Source: Lanius collurio (Eukaryota > Chordata > Aves > Passeriformes > Laniidae). From it: a stretch of DNA of 64,000 nucleotides. The notes below the pieces were generated by a model. It worked only from the letters and a program-made list of their open reading frames with translations, was not told the DNA's origin and did not search any database. The stretch covers positions 19,394,926 through 19,458,925 of the forward strand of contig JACBWW010000016.1 of the NCBI GenBank assembly GCA_020086605.1, read 5' to 3'. This document shows positions 12,561-24,680 of this stretch, piece after piece (position 1 is the first letter of the stretch; each line of letters opens with the position of its first letter). A program made the translations under genes and the position numbers.

Positions 12561-15048
12561 GGCAGGTTTTTTTATTTTTTTTATAAAGGACAAACATTAA
12601 CAAAATGAGGACTTTCAGAGAGCCCTTTCATTCGCGACCTGGGGACTGAGGTTTAGAAATCGTCAGGATGCTCTCTGTGAAAAGCACTGATGAGAACTGC
12701 AGCAGGTTTTAGGTGAGGGGTGAGTAGCTCATGGCCCCCACAGCCGTGTCAGACACTGAACTGCAATAGGGAGATTTAGCATGTCTGGGAGTTAACAGTG
12801 CCCACCTTATGACATCCACCAAAACCCAATTCAGCAAGAGCAAGGAGCTTAAGAGATGCCAATCCTCAGACTGAGGAGCGACCCCACACCAAGTGCCCCC
12901 TGGCACACGTCCCTTTCTCATGGCAGAAAAAAGAAAAGCAGTACAGGTGGGCAGCCCGCCTTTTAAAATGGGAAATCTGAATTAACATGGCTACAAAATT
13001 ATTCCTTAGCTCAGAAAGGCAATGCCTGTGAATTCACTCTGGAGTCCGGCGTGGGGATCAGGTGACTCAGTGGGTTAAATCAACATTCATGCTGACATTG
13101 AATTGGTTTCCTGAGTATCATCCGTCCAAGATATGGTTTTAAAACTTAACCCCACGCATATAACACCAGTGTAATAGTAAATCAGAGCCTGGCTTAAGCT
13201 GCCAACAAAACTATTTTTGGGGTCTAGTCACGAAGATGGGGAAGTGCATAACACATAAGCTTTAAGGAAATTACTAGCCAAGAACACTAAGATCTCATCA
13301 ATAATCACCTTTGCTTTAAAACACAGATGAGTCATGAGCAATACTCTGTGATTATCCAGGCTTCGTGCCTGCTGCACAGACACTGGCTTTAGAGAAACTG
13401 AAGCTGTGATTCCAACTTCACTACTAGAGAAACAACACACAGATCAGGAAAGGACTCAGAGCCAGAGACTAACAAATAAAGCTGAAGTACTCTGTATCCA
13501 GAATGTAGTTCATTCTCTCCAAAATTTTACTTTTTCTTTCCAGTGATTATACACCACTATTATGTGAGGAAATCACTTGGACCCAAGACTCACCTATTTT
13601 ATTTCCAATATTTTGGGGCTTATTTTTATCAACAATTGCCCTCTGGCCAAATAGATTTACACATCCATTTATAAGCAAAGAGACTTCAGGTATTGATCCT
13701 GGAAAAACTGAATTGTTTTGGGCATTTCAGTATGATGCTCCTTTAAAAATCAAATCAATGCAATGTTCTTTGAGATTGCAAATATATAATGGTATTTCTG
13801 AACTCTGCTAGTTCTAGTGACATATTTTGATTTCTCATATTTCAAATTGGCTCTATTTCATCTGTTAAATTTAAACCAAAGGTAGAGGAACCAAAAGCTA
13901 AATCTCAGCAGCACTTCAGGGTAGTAATAATCTTGTGAAATGTCCTCTTGGTTCCTGTATCCCCTTGATATCACTTTTCAAAAGTCACCTTTTCAGGTAA
14001 TATAAAAAATTAATTAAAGTTAATGAATTGCTTTGAGATTGCCACATTAATACAAAAAATACAGTAAACAAAAAAGTGTTTTCAATACTGAAGAATTCAG
14101 AAACATTAACAGACAATGAGGAAAGCCCCATCGTAAAAATTCAGGGCAAGTATAGGGCATTTCTTTAGATAAAATAGATTTTGTTTTCCTCTTCAATTTT
14201 CAGAATGAAAGGTTGGTCATGGGATGCACAGCTGCTACTCAGATATATAACATATAAACCAAACTTCACAGAAAGTAGTTGCTACATAGATTGTGTCATT
14301 AACCTGAATGATTAAGCTTTTTATATTATAACTTTTTAAAAGCATAAAGCAATTAAAAAGTAATAGGACATTCTGGAAAATGGAATTCCTCACTGCATAC
14401 TGTAAACCCCAGTCTCACTTGTTATAAATACTTAAAGAGAAAAAAATAAACTTTATTATTTAAAGGCAAATAAAGCTACGCTTCTCTCTCAAACTGGAAA
14501 GTCCCAAAGGCTTTATATTCTAAGGTCTTTCCTCTAAAAGATTTTTCCAATTTATTTTCAAAATAGAAACCAGCAGGACAAAGGACTAAAGGGTCCCCAT
14601 GGAATGGAAGTGTAGGAATGATCTTCCCTTTCACTCTACTCAGATTTGTTTAACTACAAAATTGTAACACATTTGGCTGCAACTGGGAGGAATCCACTTA
14701 GCTAACATCTTGCTGTCCATGACCTTGTGGTCAGCACAAAACTGACCAAAATTAATTCAATGCTTTTGGCTAACTACATTCCAGTACAAGAATTACAGAA
14801 TTTCACCAAGCTAGAATATATAATCAAATGCACAAACCATGGACAACTAAGCTGACTCTTCAACCCTCTGCACTGGCACTGAGTAAACTGCTCACCTTTG
14901 GCAGCAAAGAAAGCCACAGAGCCAGGGAGAGGCCCAGGGCCCTCCACCTGCAGTCGGGGATGTGTCACCTGGGCAAGGTCTCAGAAGGGAAAGAGGCCTG
15001 CCCTGCAGACTGACATCGCTGCCCCTCTCCTCTCACAGGGCTGGGCAC
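12561..15048. other. Mostly AT-rich non-coding stretch
   Basis: A few further CpGs trail off to about 12660 (TTCGCGACC) and near 13050 (TCCGGCGTGG). AP-1-type heptamers TGACTCA (13063) and TGAGTCA (13328) occur, each of which can arise by chance. From about 14880 the sequence becomes GC-richer and leads into the 42-bp duplication. No recognisable protein or repeat family is present. Confidence 0.55.
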
Positions 15049-15132
15049 TGGGCAAACCCTGCCCTAATCAGCTGACAGAGCTCTGTGCCATGGGCAAACC
15101 CTGCCCTAATCAGCTGACAGAGCTCTGTGCCA
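15049..15132. repeat. Perfect 42-bp tandem duplication
   Basis: Two adjacent copies, 15049-15090 and 15091-15132, are identical over all 42 bases. Each begins TGGGCAAACC, contains CAGCTGACAG and the palindrome AGAGCTCT, and ends GTGCCA. Because 42 is a multiple of three, the overlapping reading frames on both strands (about 14898-15191 plus, 15033-15293 minus) stay open and show a repeated peptide, but neither looks like a known protein. Exact identity implies a recent duplication. Confidence 0.95.
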
Positions 15133-17099
15133 GGGACAAGAAGGCTGAGACGTGTCCATACCACCAGCACCTGCAGCAGGGCTTGAGTTGATGAGGAACC
15201 AGGTGAAGCCTGGAGGAAACCAGAACTTACTGTTTTCCAGTTAAGCATCATATGCAAACCTGATGATAAAGATCTAGGTAATAAAAAGATCACTGATCAG
15301 ATCCATCGTTTAAAATGAGTTTTGCATAAAGTGACGCACATGTAAACATTAGTTTTCTGATGAATACTGTGACTGTGATAGCACTGACATTTTGCTAGAG
15401 CTATTTTCAAACATTTATTGTTTGTTCACCACAAAGGAATACTGGTGAGCTTGTTGAGAGTGAGAGAAACATCTGGGGAAATGTTGCATCTCCAATCAAA
15501 GCCAGCAGAGTAGAACAGCAGGCGCATTTTATTTACAGGTTTAGACATTTATCAATAACTCTGTTGTGTGACTGGTGCTCAGTGTTACTCAGGCATGATG
15601 CTAACAAACCTCTTAATAGACTAGGATTAAAAGTCAAATGCTCAAGGAATATATTTGTAGCCGCAGTTTTACTAGTAACAGAACAGATTGCATAATTTAT
15701 AAAGTCTTTGGCATAGTGGTTCTCTCAAACCACAATACACAGACACGATCTGAATATAATTTGGCTTTAATTATAGCTGCAATAGTAAGTTCTATATGAA
15801 GTTTATTAATCTATGCCATAGTTCTATAAGTTCCAAAAGCAGACTTTACTTTTAAAAAGATGAATAAACTAGAATAAAAGCAAATGAAAAATGTAAAATC
15901 TCCATTTTGTATATACTAGAAGCATCCAAAAAAAACTGGGGAAGCAGAAATAACCAAGCACAAAAACCATCACATTTAAAAATGTAAAACCATTGACAGC
16001 ACAAGCTAAACCTTTAAACATGATAGATAATTACATAGCATTTGAATGCTGATTATTAATTTGGATTCTGTACTATGCTTGTAGCTAAAAATTACTCTGG
16101 CATTAAAACCAGAGCTAAACCCCGGCAAATAGTGTGTTATTTTTATAGAATATCTACATTTGATTACAATGCCAGAGGGAGAAGGAAATACAGACAGAAT
16201 GGCCATGCCCACACCTCTCACACAGCAACCAGGCAGTGGCCAATAGCTCCTCCAGCACTCCAGATGTTCAGGTGCCAGAACCCAGGATGCTCCTGAAGGA
16301 AACCTGCTCCCAGGCTCTGCTGCTGGGGAACTTGAGAACAGGCACAGCCAGAACAAGACAGCAAATGCTGTCTCTGCCCACAGAACAACTGAGGCTGTCA
16401 GGAGCCTTTCATGGAACAAGATCTCAAACACTTTTCCTAGGATAATTCTTATTCTACTGTGAAAGACCCATACAAGAAAAATCCACCTGTTGATTAAGCT
16501 ATTCATCCAGAAGATAGGAGTAAGAATTCAGGAGTAAGAATTTCTGCTTCTCCTGTCTTGGGCCTAGAGCAGAAATAGCTTTTGACTCATTAGGTTTCTA
16601 ATGACTAAAGGTGACGCATTATTTATGTCATTTTGTAATTGTATCAAAATATGAGGAAGAATTATTTCTTCTGTTATTGGAAAGCTGTTTCAAAATCTCT
16701 CTACTCTAGTATTCAGAAATCTTGTTCTAATTTCCAGTCTAAATTTAATCATAGACAGTGTTACCCATGTGGTTTTAGTTTAATGCCAGCTTTTCCTCTT
16801 GGATATCAAACCTCAAATATATTACGAGGGTAAATTTTACCCTTTCTCTGACTTCACTTTACTGGAATAAACAAAAAAACTCTTCTGTATGATTGCTCTT
16901 TCCTCCCCCAACCTTCCCTGTACATGTGCCAAGGGTAGTCACCTTTTATGAAAATAGATGGTAAAAAACATACACAGTACTCCACAGTGTATCCTTTGGC
17001 TTTAATAAATATATATTCTATCCCAGCTCAGCCCAGAGAATGACTTTTTGGGTACTCAGAAGAGAAAGACAAGGCACATGTGAACAAATTTACATTCTT

Positions 17100-17165
17100 T
17101 CTATGGGTAATTCCAAGTCAACAGTCCATCTTTTTCATTCCAGTTCCATAAAATGGGACAGTCAT
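17100..17165 (+). repeat. Possible MIR-type SINE remnant
   Basis: The order CCAAGTCAAC, then CCAGTTCC, then ATAAAATGGGA is similar to the MIR core order CAAGTCACTTAAC, CTCAGTTTCC, TGTAAAATGGGA, with a few bases missing before the last block. It is short and diverged, and is called from memory of the consensus only. Confidence 0.3.
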
Positions 17166-19479
17166 CTGGTCCACAAAAGCCACACTAAGAAATGTATAGG
17201 TGTAAATAAGAATAAGGTTTTTTGTTTGCATAAAGTAAAAACTGAGCCTATATTAATTCATTCCTCCTGTCCTGGCCCCAGTACTAATTTAAAGGCTGAC
17301 TGTCTAATCATCTGAGAAGGCTGAAGTGGGAGGTATTGAAATATATTTTAACTAGATCTTGAATGACCAAAAATATAAATTAGCCTGAATTTGACTTTTA
17401 ACAGACAGAAGGGAATCTAGTTAATGCTGGACCAACGGTGAATTTATTTAGAAATACAATAGGAAATGCCCCAGTAGATCAAGGACCTTTTGAATCTCCT
17501 CACTTTCATTCCTACACATGCATAAAGGTATCCTGCACACTTGCTCTTTTTATTTTTTTCATTAAGTCTGCCTTTATAATACATCTTGCCTATTTTTCAT
17601 ATGTTGGAGATGAGTCATGTCCCACTCCAGTCACCACTAAAATCCTACTTCTTGTACCTACGTGTGTATATCAACATATGCTCAGGTTATCAGAGATTTC
17701 AAGTAGAAATAAAAAAAAAATGCCATAAGGTACTCTAGCTTTGTCCATTAACAACTGGTCACATAATCAATGCCAGAGATATACTGAAAGCATTAATTAT
17801 TTAAAAGAGTAATGAAGACAGTTCTGCTTATGCTTTTCCTCGTAAAAGTAAAAAAAAAATGTGGTCTGAAAATCTCCTGTCTCATCACAGGGCTCTACAT
17901 GTTCTGTTTCCAGAGATTTTTTTGCTGTTTGGAATTAATTCTAATTTTAGGGAGACACTGAAACTCAAGACAAGATAAAATGCTAAGAACCACGCATACC
18001 TTCTTTTTCAGTCCTTTTAAGTGCATATGTTATTGCCCACACACATCTAGCATATAATTGTTGGCAGTGATGGTTTTTGGCTGGCACATCCTTTGGTGGT
18101 TGAAGGTTTCTGTATTGCTAAAATGAAATGGTATGACTGCCTCAGAAAGAGACAGATAGGGGGGTGGAAAAAGTTCATATTGACATACTGCACTTTCCCA
18201 ATTAAGTTAAATATCACCACACTCAGAAAATGCTCTGCTGAGAGATTTGGTCTCTACCTTTGCTACAAGATTTTGGCAGTTTGTTGGCATTTAGCAGTTA
18301 ATTTTGCCAAACTGCAGACAAGGCTAAGGGACAAAAATGACTCCATTATATTTCTGATTGTCTGGCAGACTTACATTTGCCCAAGGGCAAATCTCTCAGA
18401 TGAATATTTTTAAAGCTACAGTGGCTCATTCAAATTATCTCTTTTCAGCTGCTGAGGATGCTTGGTGTTCTCTGGTAATCAGAGGGCAGCAATTGCATAT
18501 TGGGCACCTGAAAGAGAAAAAGATAGAGGCCACACAGAAGCCACTTCTGTTTCTCATCATTTCCAGGCTTAGGATCCCTTGATTAGACAAAGGATAGATA
18601 AAACTTGGACAGTGTCTGCAAATTTCCACATCGTCCTGCCAATTCGCCTGAAGCCTTATCTGGAAAGACTGCTTTAAGATGTCAGAGGGAAGTTCATCCT
18701 CGTGCTCACAGAAGCTGCCAAAAAGAATGTAATTGTGACAGGTTTTGTTTTTTGTTGTTGTTTTTTTGAATGTGAATACCATCAGTTCCTTTCACACAGA
18801 CTCCCAAACAACCATCAGATGATAATGAATTTCTGTCAATACAGACCCGAGCCAAATTTGAACTGGCAAGCTACAAATGAAAGGCTCTGTATCTGTTACC
18901 TATCACCTGGGCTATCCATTCCTTCCTACTCACACTTATTCCTAATTTACAAATAAACTGTCATTCAAAGTCAAAGACTAAAATTAGTTAGGGAAAATAA
19001 AGAAACACTGTTTAAATACACACTTCACACCCGGATTTTACAGTAGCAGCAAACAGTGAAGCCATGAAGTGGTGAGGAGATACAGTGGGTACACTATTAC
19101 TGCAGCTACAAGTGTTTTCTGTGACATGTTAAGAATAATTTAATATTCAGCCAGGACTTTTCATTTTTGGCCCAGCCTCACCCACTGTCACTGAAGGAGG
19201 ACACAGAGAAGAGCTTATACTTATTTTACATAAAGATGTTTCCCAGATGAGAAATCCTGAAGAGGAAAGCTCTAAGTCCCCATATTTCAAGTATGCAACA
19301 GCCAAGATCCCTCTCTGCTCTAAGGCCATGAAAAAGGTGGTAAAAACCCAAATGACTCCAGAACCAGCTCTGGAAGCAGATACTTTGATACCTGTGGTCT
19401 CATCCTTCCCATGCAAGGATTTCATCAGACCTGTTAGAACACCAGGAAATGACACTGGGACTAATGGGTTAATTCTTTA

Positions 19480-19495
19480 CCTCTTGATCAAGAGG
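19480..19495. repeat. 16-bp perfect palindrome
   Basis: CCTCTTGATCAAGAGG reads the same on both strands, with no spacer. Perfect palindromes of this length are uncommon by chance in a single window but not remarkable. No factor is proposed. Confidence 0.6.
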
Positions 19496-19859
19496 ACTGG
19501 ATCCTTCCAGAGGCTGTTGATTTTTTATAATGTGTTCTGACATACAAAGTACTTCTACATAGTCCCCACTAGGAAAGAACTAAAATTTAATTGCCCACTA
19601 ATTTTGCAAAACACTTTCCATTTCACAGCTAGACCATATACATTGTGTTTTAAAACAATATCATCTATTAAGTGAATCGGTTTGCAATGCACATGAAATG
19701 TCTGGGGATTTGTTTTGTGCAGCCATGAGAAAATGGCTGACAATGAAAGACCAAGAAAAAGGAAGGATATGGGAATGGATCAAGGGCTGAGAGAGACATC
19801 TCAACACCCAATGAATGGAAGAAATACCTATCCAAGACCAGCCACCAAGTCTGTTCACA

Positions 19860-19908
19860 AATAAAGACTACTGAAACAACGAGCATGCAAAAAAAAAAAA
19901 AAAAAAAA
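19860..19908 (+). pseudogene. AATAAA plus A20: candidate retrocopy 3' end
   Basis: AATAAA at 19860-19865 is followed, 23 bases later, by an uninterrupted run of 20 A (19889-19908). That is the layout of a polyadenylated transcript copied back into DNA. The upstream 150 bases are not a recognised gene 3' end, and no target-site duplication was found flanking the tract on a visual search. A plain A microsatellite next to a chance hexamer is the main alternative. The other long A tract in this window (31588) lacks such a signal. Confidence 0.3.
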
Positions 19909-22719
19909 CTCTTTTGGGGACAGTCATCCAGGCATGGCTTTCTAAACAGCAAAGCCACCCCATTAGCAGACTTCTGTTCAAACTGCCCATGTTCTTCCAC
20001 ATGAAACTCAAGTCTTTCACAATGCCATAAAACCTGATACCATCACAGCCCAATTAAAATCTTTGTGCCAGTAGACTGAACTAAATGAAGGAATAGATTT
20101 GTTTAGATGTGGCTAAACAAATTTAAAACACATGTGAATGGCATTTAGAAACGTAAATAAAAGTTCTTTGTCTACGTGGGGAAGCTTTATGCATCACTTC
20201 TACAGACCAAGGAGCAGGGGAAAAAGCCCCAGTGTTTGTTTACCTCATGTACCTGTGGTTTTTGGCTCTTAGCAGGAAGCTTCCAAACACTCCTAAAAGA
20301 ACAGAGCCCATGCTGTCTAATTTAAATTGAAAGATTTCTTAACCTGAACTCCCTTGACTTTATCATGAGGATTTCTTCCTGCTGAGTAACTCAATCTCTG
20401 CCACCAGTGGAGCAGGAGCATAGTTAAAATTTGACCCTTTTGCTGTATCCTCCCACCTGTAGCACTGAACCTGATGAAACAACCCTGGGTCTAGGCAGGA
20501 TTCTGAGAACCTGAACCCAGTGACAGCAACCCACTGGGAAACACACAGTTTACAAGACAAGGTTGAATAAATGAGTTAAAATATTTCAAGTACTGAAAAA
20601 GCTGACAAAAATTTAAAAAATTAAATTAAACAGCCACAACACACACAGGAAAAAAAAAAAGGACCAATTAATAATTTGTTTAATAATTAAACTAAATGTC
20701 AGATAAATGTCTCCAGTTTGGTATCAGTGGCACATGGTCCACGGCTAGATACTGTGGTTTCAAAAAACTATTGTCAAGGGGTTTCATTTAAGAGCAGCAA
20801 AGGTCCCATCTATAGGTGGAGACCTTTGTTTCTCTGCCACCTGCAGCCCTGTGGTTACTGAGAATAAGGGCTATTACATGTGCAGTTTACAAAACATTAG
20901 TATTTCATATTCCTCTATGTTAATTACTAATGGAATGCAATTAACTGATTCTCTCATGAACTGTGATACCAGACATAACAAGCCTGATTCCTTTCTCACT
21001 GTGACATAAATTAGCAGTAACTTCATTAATGCAAATAACATTATATTGTGTAAAAAGGATGAATGGATGAAAATAGAGATGAGTTAGGATAATCTAATAC
21101 CAGGGCAACACATTAGAACAATACATCAAGCCAAGGAATAACAGGAAATATTTTAAAGGACTAATGCATTTTTAAAACATTGTTGTAATAATGAGTTCAA
21201 AACTGCATTTGTTACATTTCTAAAAGCCTTACAAAATACAAGGAACGAGTCAGAAATCTGTATTAGGGAAGGCTACCTGATGCCTTGGCTATCCACTTCT
21301 GAAAGGTAGCAGCAAGCAGAAAATTTGGTGTTTCAATTTTCACTTTAAGGGATTAACTTTTCTCCCTCATACTAATTTAAATTTCACCTTAATTTGCCTC
21401 TCTAAGCTGTGTGTTTGAATTTTCTAATTAAATGTAAATACTTAGTACATTTTTTTTAAATAATCTGGTTTAAATTCTGTAAGAAAATAGCACATAGTCT
21501 TTAAAAATGTCATATCTGAAAAAAATTAAAGCTTTACTTACAAATAACAAGATTTGAGTGACTTCAAAGGTCAGAAGTGAAAAGTTTAATTTCTATGACT
21601 GTTGTTTAGAATCTTCCCAGCCTCCTGCTAGTGGGCTTTTAGGCACAGCCTCCAAAGGTCAGGATGTTAAATGTGATAGGAACTAAGAAAGGTACTAACA
21701 TTTCTTAGAGGCTGCAGTTTGGCACACAGATAGTTAAAGGCTCCATGTGTTAATAAGTTGTCCATGATTCAGAAAAATCTCTATTTATCAAGATCCAAAC
21801 TGCACAGTCTGGTTGGAGGAGAATAAGTGGATAAGAAGAACAAGAAATACCATCCCCCGCTGGATACACACCACTGATTCTTTTGCACCTACCAAGTAGA
21901 AGGGCTTGACAAGATATATTTGTTTTTCAGTTAATATTCATAAAAGGTGTGAATAAGATTCAGAACTTTTTAGTACAAAGCAAATCCAAACAAAAGGAAT
22001 ACTCAAATTAAAACTCTTTCATTTTTTTCAAGACACAGCAGCCTTTTCTAAGCTTTATTAGAAAATTATCATGCCAGCTGTCTCTTTTCCCTGACTGTTA
22101 TTCACACAATATGCCTCTCTCTTGTTTCTTTTCAGCTTTGTACATGTATAATAATGAGTTTTCTAGAATGGAAAACCCAGTGGAATATTAAAATTGCAAA
22201 GAGCAGCTCTTCGAGTTAATTTCAAAAGTGCATCACAACATAATACAGTGTAGTAAGAATGAATTTCTAATAGGAATTCATTCATGGAAAAATTAATTAA
22301 AGAAAATGTTATTGCTAATATAGCTTTTCATATACATACTGTTATGTATTGGAAGTAATAAAAGCTAAACATCCAAAAAAACAAACTGCACATGACATAG
22401 TTTCTGCCCTGTATCATGAAAAATATCTTTTCACAGTAACACAGCACATATTGACTTAAATGTAACTTATTATGATATTACTGAAGTAACAAGCATGAAG
22501 AAGACCACTCCCCACAGTTATATTTTACTGAATTTTTAAATTAAAAAAAATCTGTACCCTTATCAAAATGAAATTTAGCAGAACAATCAATATTTTCATA
22601 ATAATATTAATCAAAAAAGGTAAGAATAAAATGAAATTTCCTAATTAAAACAAAAGGAGACAATGTCAACATGAAAGATTGGGATACCACATTTAAAGAA
22701 CCAAAAGCTCTGAGGAGTA
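19909..22719. other. AT-rich non-coding stretch, no gene recognised
   Basis: Short frames only. A runs occur near 20650 and 22540. The stretch is rich in AATTAA/TTAAAT words, especially 20.6-21.6 kb. No repeat family or structured RNA is recognisable. Confidence 0.6.
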
Positions 22720-23390
22720 AAGTAATAGAGGTAGGATTAAATTCAGTGCAGTGAAGGACATGCAACTGGAGAATAAAAATTATTAATCTGAACTGCAAGA
22801 CACTAAAAAGGGGAGGAAGAAAAAGACACATAGACTGATATGGATAGACTTTTAAAAAATGACAAATATGATCACAGGTAGGATACATCAATCAGTTCAT
22901 TTCACAAAGAGATTAAAAAAATACTTCCAGGACTTCTTAAAGCACTGACAAGGCCCTACCTGGATTTCTGTGTACAGAAGGGAGTTGGAAAAGATGCAGA
23001 GAAGAATAAGGCAGGAATTAGGAAGGACCATATTATCAAATAAAAGGAGCCCAATATGAATTGCCTCGTTTGGAAAGTCAAAAAAGCCCGTAGATAGAAT
23101 TATGTGTTCAAGAGGGAAAATCAAGCTAAAAATCAGAGCAGGAACACAAACAAATGGTCATGAACAAAGTCAAAATAAACCAGTCATAAATAAATTTAGC
23201 CTAGGGATTAGGAGGCTTCTAACCATCAGAGAACCAAAGCACAGAATCAGCATCCAAAGGAAGAAAATGATGCTTGTTTGAATTTGGAATGTGTTAGATT
23301 GTGGAAATTTTATGTGAAATAATTGCCTGTGATAGAAGAGGACCAAGCAATATGTTTTCTGGAGATTCCTTCCAATCCCAAATTCTTAAA
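22720..23390 (+). mobile_element. Old, decayed CR1/L3-like LINE ORF2 and tail
   Basis: Translating 22942-22977 gives ALTRPYLDFCVQ, which matches the ALVRPHLEYCVQ block in the C-terminal part of CR1 ORF2. About 8 bases later, in another frame, 22985 onward gives LEKMQRRIR, matching the following LERVQRR block. Further on, GGATTAGGAGGCTTCTAACC (around 23205-23224) corresponds to the IRKNFFTVR region. The element ends with ATTCCTTCCAATCCCAAATTCT, the CR1-type tail. Frameshifts and stops are everywhere, so it is dead. Divergence is greater than in the other CR1 copies here, suggesting an old insertion. The 5' limit is approximate. Confidence 0.75.
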
Positions 23391-23395
23391 TTCAT

Positions 23396-24394
23396 TTTCA
23401 GCTATGCAAATTATGCTCGCTCTATGTCAAACAGCATACATACATCTCTGTCTCATAAAGATCAAAATGTTTTCCTGTTTTTCTTCTAGTTTCAGCATGT
23501 TTCACTGATAGCTTTCAATGTTTTGAATTTTTGTTTTTCCTAATAGGCTCAAACTTGCCTTAAATATTTGTTCATGAAAGCACATTTATACATCCATATC
23601 CTAGTCCTAGGTTCTCACTGCTCCCATTCACAGCACTTCTGTAGCAGAACAAGCAAAAACAACCCCAAAACAAAGCAGGCTTTACCTTGGTGGTTATTCA
23701 TCATGGGAAATGCAAGTTTTAACCTCCTCCAGCAAAGGGAAATCAAACTCAAGACCTCACATACCACATGTAAACTCTCAATGCACCCCACAGCATCCAT
23801 GTCACATAGGCAGAGCACCAAACACTCTGGATTCTGGGTTTTTTTCTAGATATATAAACACCCAGATTTGACTTCCTGAAGATTTTAAGCACGAGTTTCA
23901 AGTGTTTAGACATATGCAGGAAAGCAAGTAATGAGCAGACAGCAGTCAGAAGGGGATGGACTGCAGTGATCACAGAGACAAGCTGATAAACCAGCGGCTG
24001 CCAAGGTGCTGCTTCCCTCCCCTCAGCACCACCTTTTTTTCTTTTTTTATTTTTAAGTATGTAAAGTGCTGTTCAGAATATCTGATAAACAGAAAGGAAA
24101 GACAAATAATAATAATTTTCCTGGAATATATCATAGATGACTAATCATTCATGTGTCAGCTTTATTTAAATCTGTGAGAAATGAAAGTGATCTGAAAAGC
24201 CTCACTGAGCACAAAGTTACATATTTAAAAGCAAGTTTACAAATCTGTAGTTTAGCCCTTTGAAGCTTTTTGCAGCTTTTCCTTTTATTTCAAGGACTGT
24301 AGACATGTTCTCTTTTTTTGTATAATCTAAACATGAAAATTGAAGCTCCCTTAGGATGAATGACTTGTGCTCAAAGTTGACTTTTTATCAATCA
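23396..24394. other. Non-coding stretch, no gene recognised
   Basis: Overlapping frames of up to 93 codons on both strands (23568-23849 plus, 23615-23973 minus) are composition effects in mixed sequence. A T-rich run is near 24030-24055. Nothing else is seen. Confidence 0.55.
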
Positions 24395-24680
24395 TGTTAA
24401 TTTGGAAATAAGCTATTGGTTTAACTTTTATTCATCGCAGTCAAAGGGGGATTGTGTTAGCCCTGTCCCATTTGCCCTTAATTAACAGCCATTGAATCCC
24501 TATATTAATTAGCAGAGCTATTAGTAATTTTACATCACTCTTCACTATAGCAGATAATTAAAAGTCCAATTACTAAAACTCTGGTATTCATAATTTGTAT
24601 AAATCTATTATGAAACAATAAACCTGATTACACTATAGCTTTTTACATGCTTGTTTATTGATATAATACTGCCTGAATTT
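24395..24680. promoter_or_regulatory. Homeobox-site cluster, conserved-element-like
   Basis: Within about 90 bases there are TTAATTAA (24478-24485), TAATTA (24506-24511), TAATTA (24555-24560) and CAATTAC (about 24567), set among clean, non-repetitive AT-rich text with phrases such as CAGCCATTGAATCCC. The texture, with no microsatellite, no repeat family and dense homeodomain cores, is that of vertebrate developmental conserved non-coding elements. Conservation itself cannot be seen from one sequence, and TAATTA is common in AT-rich DNA. Confidence 0.3.

Larger units (their letters stand above)
15133..19859. other. Non-coding stretch with one long chance frame
   Basis: The longest frame, 166 codons on the minus strand at 16006-16506, crosses a GC-richer patch (about 16200-16440). 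It has no recognisable domain, and its hydrophobic and Ser/Pro runs look random. Overlapping frames exist on the other strand. A possible SINE relic (17100-17165) and a 16-bp palindrome (19480-19495) are listed separately. Otherwise it is AT-rich with A runs near 17709 and 17853. Confidence 0.55.

Noticed and set aside
16006..16506. 166-codon minus-strand reading frame, among the longest in the window
   Set aside because: No domain, signal or family is recognisable, other frames overlap it on the plus strand, and its composition looks random. It is kept only as a note in the stretch description.
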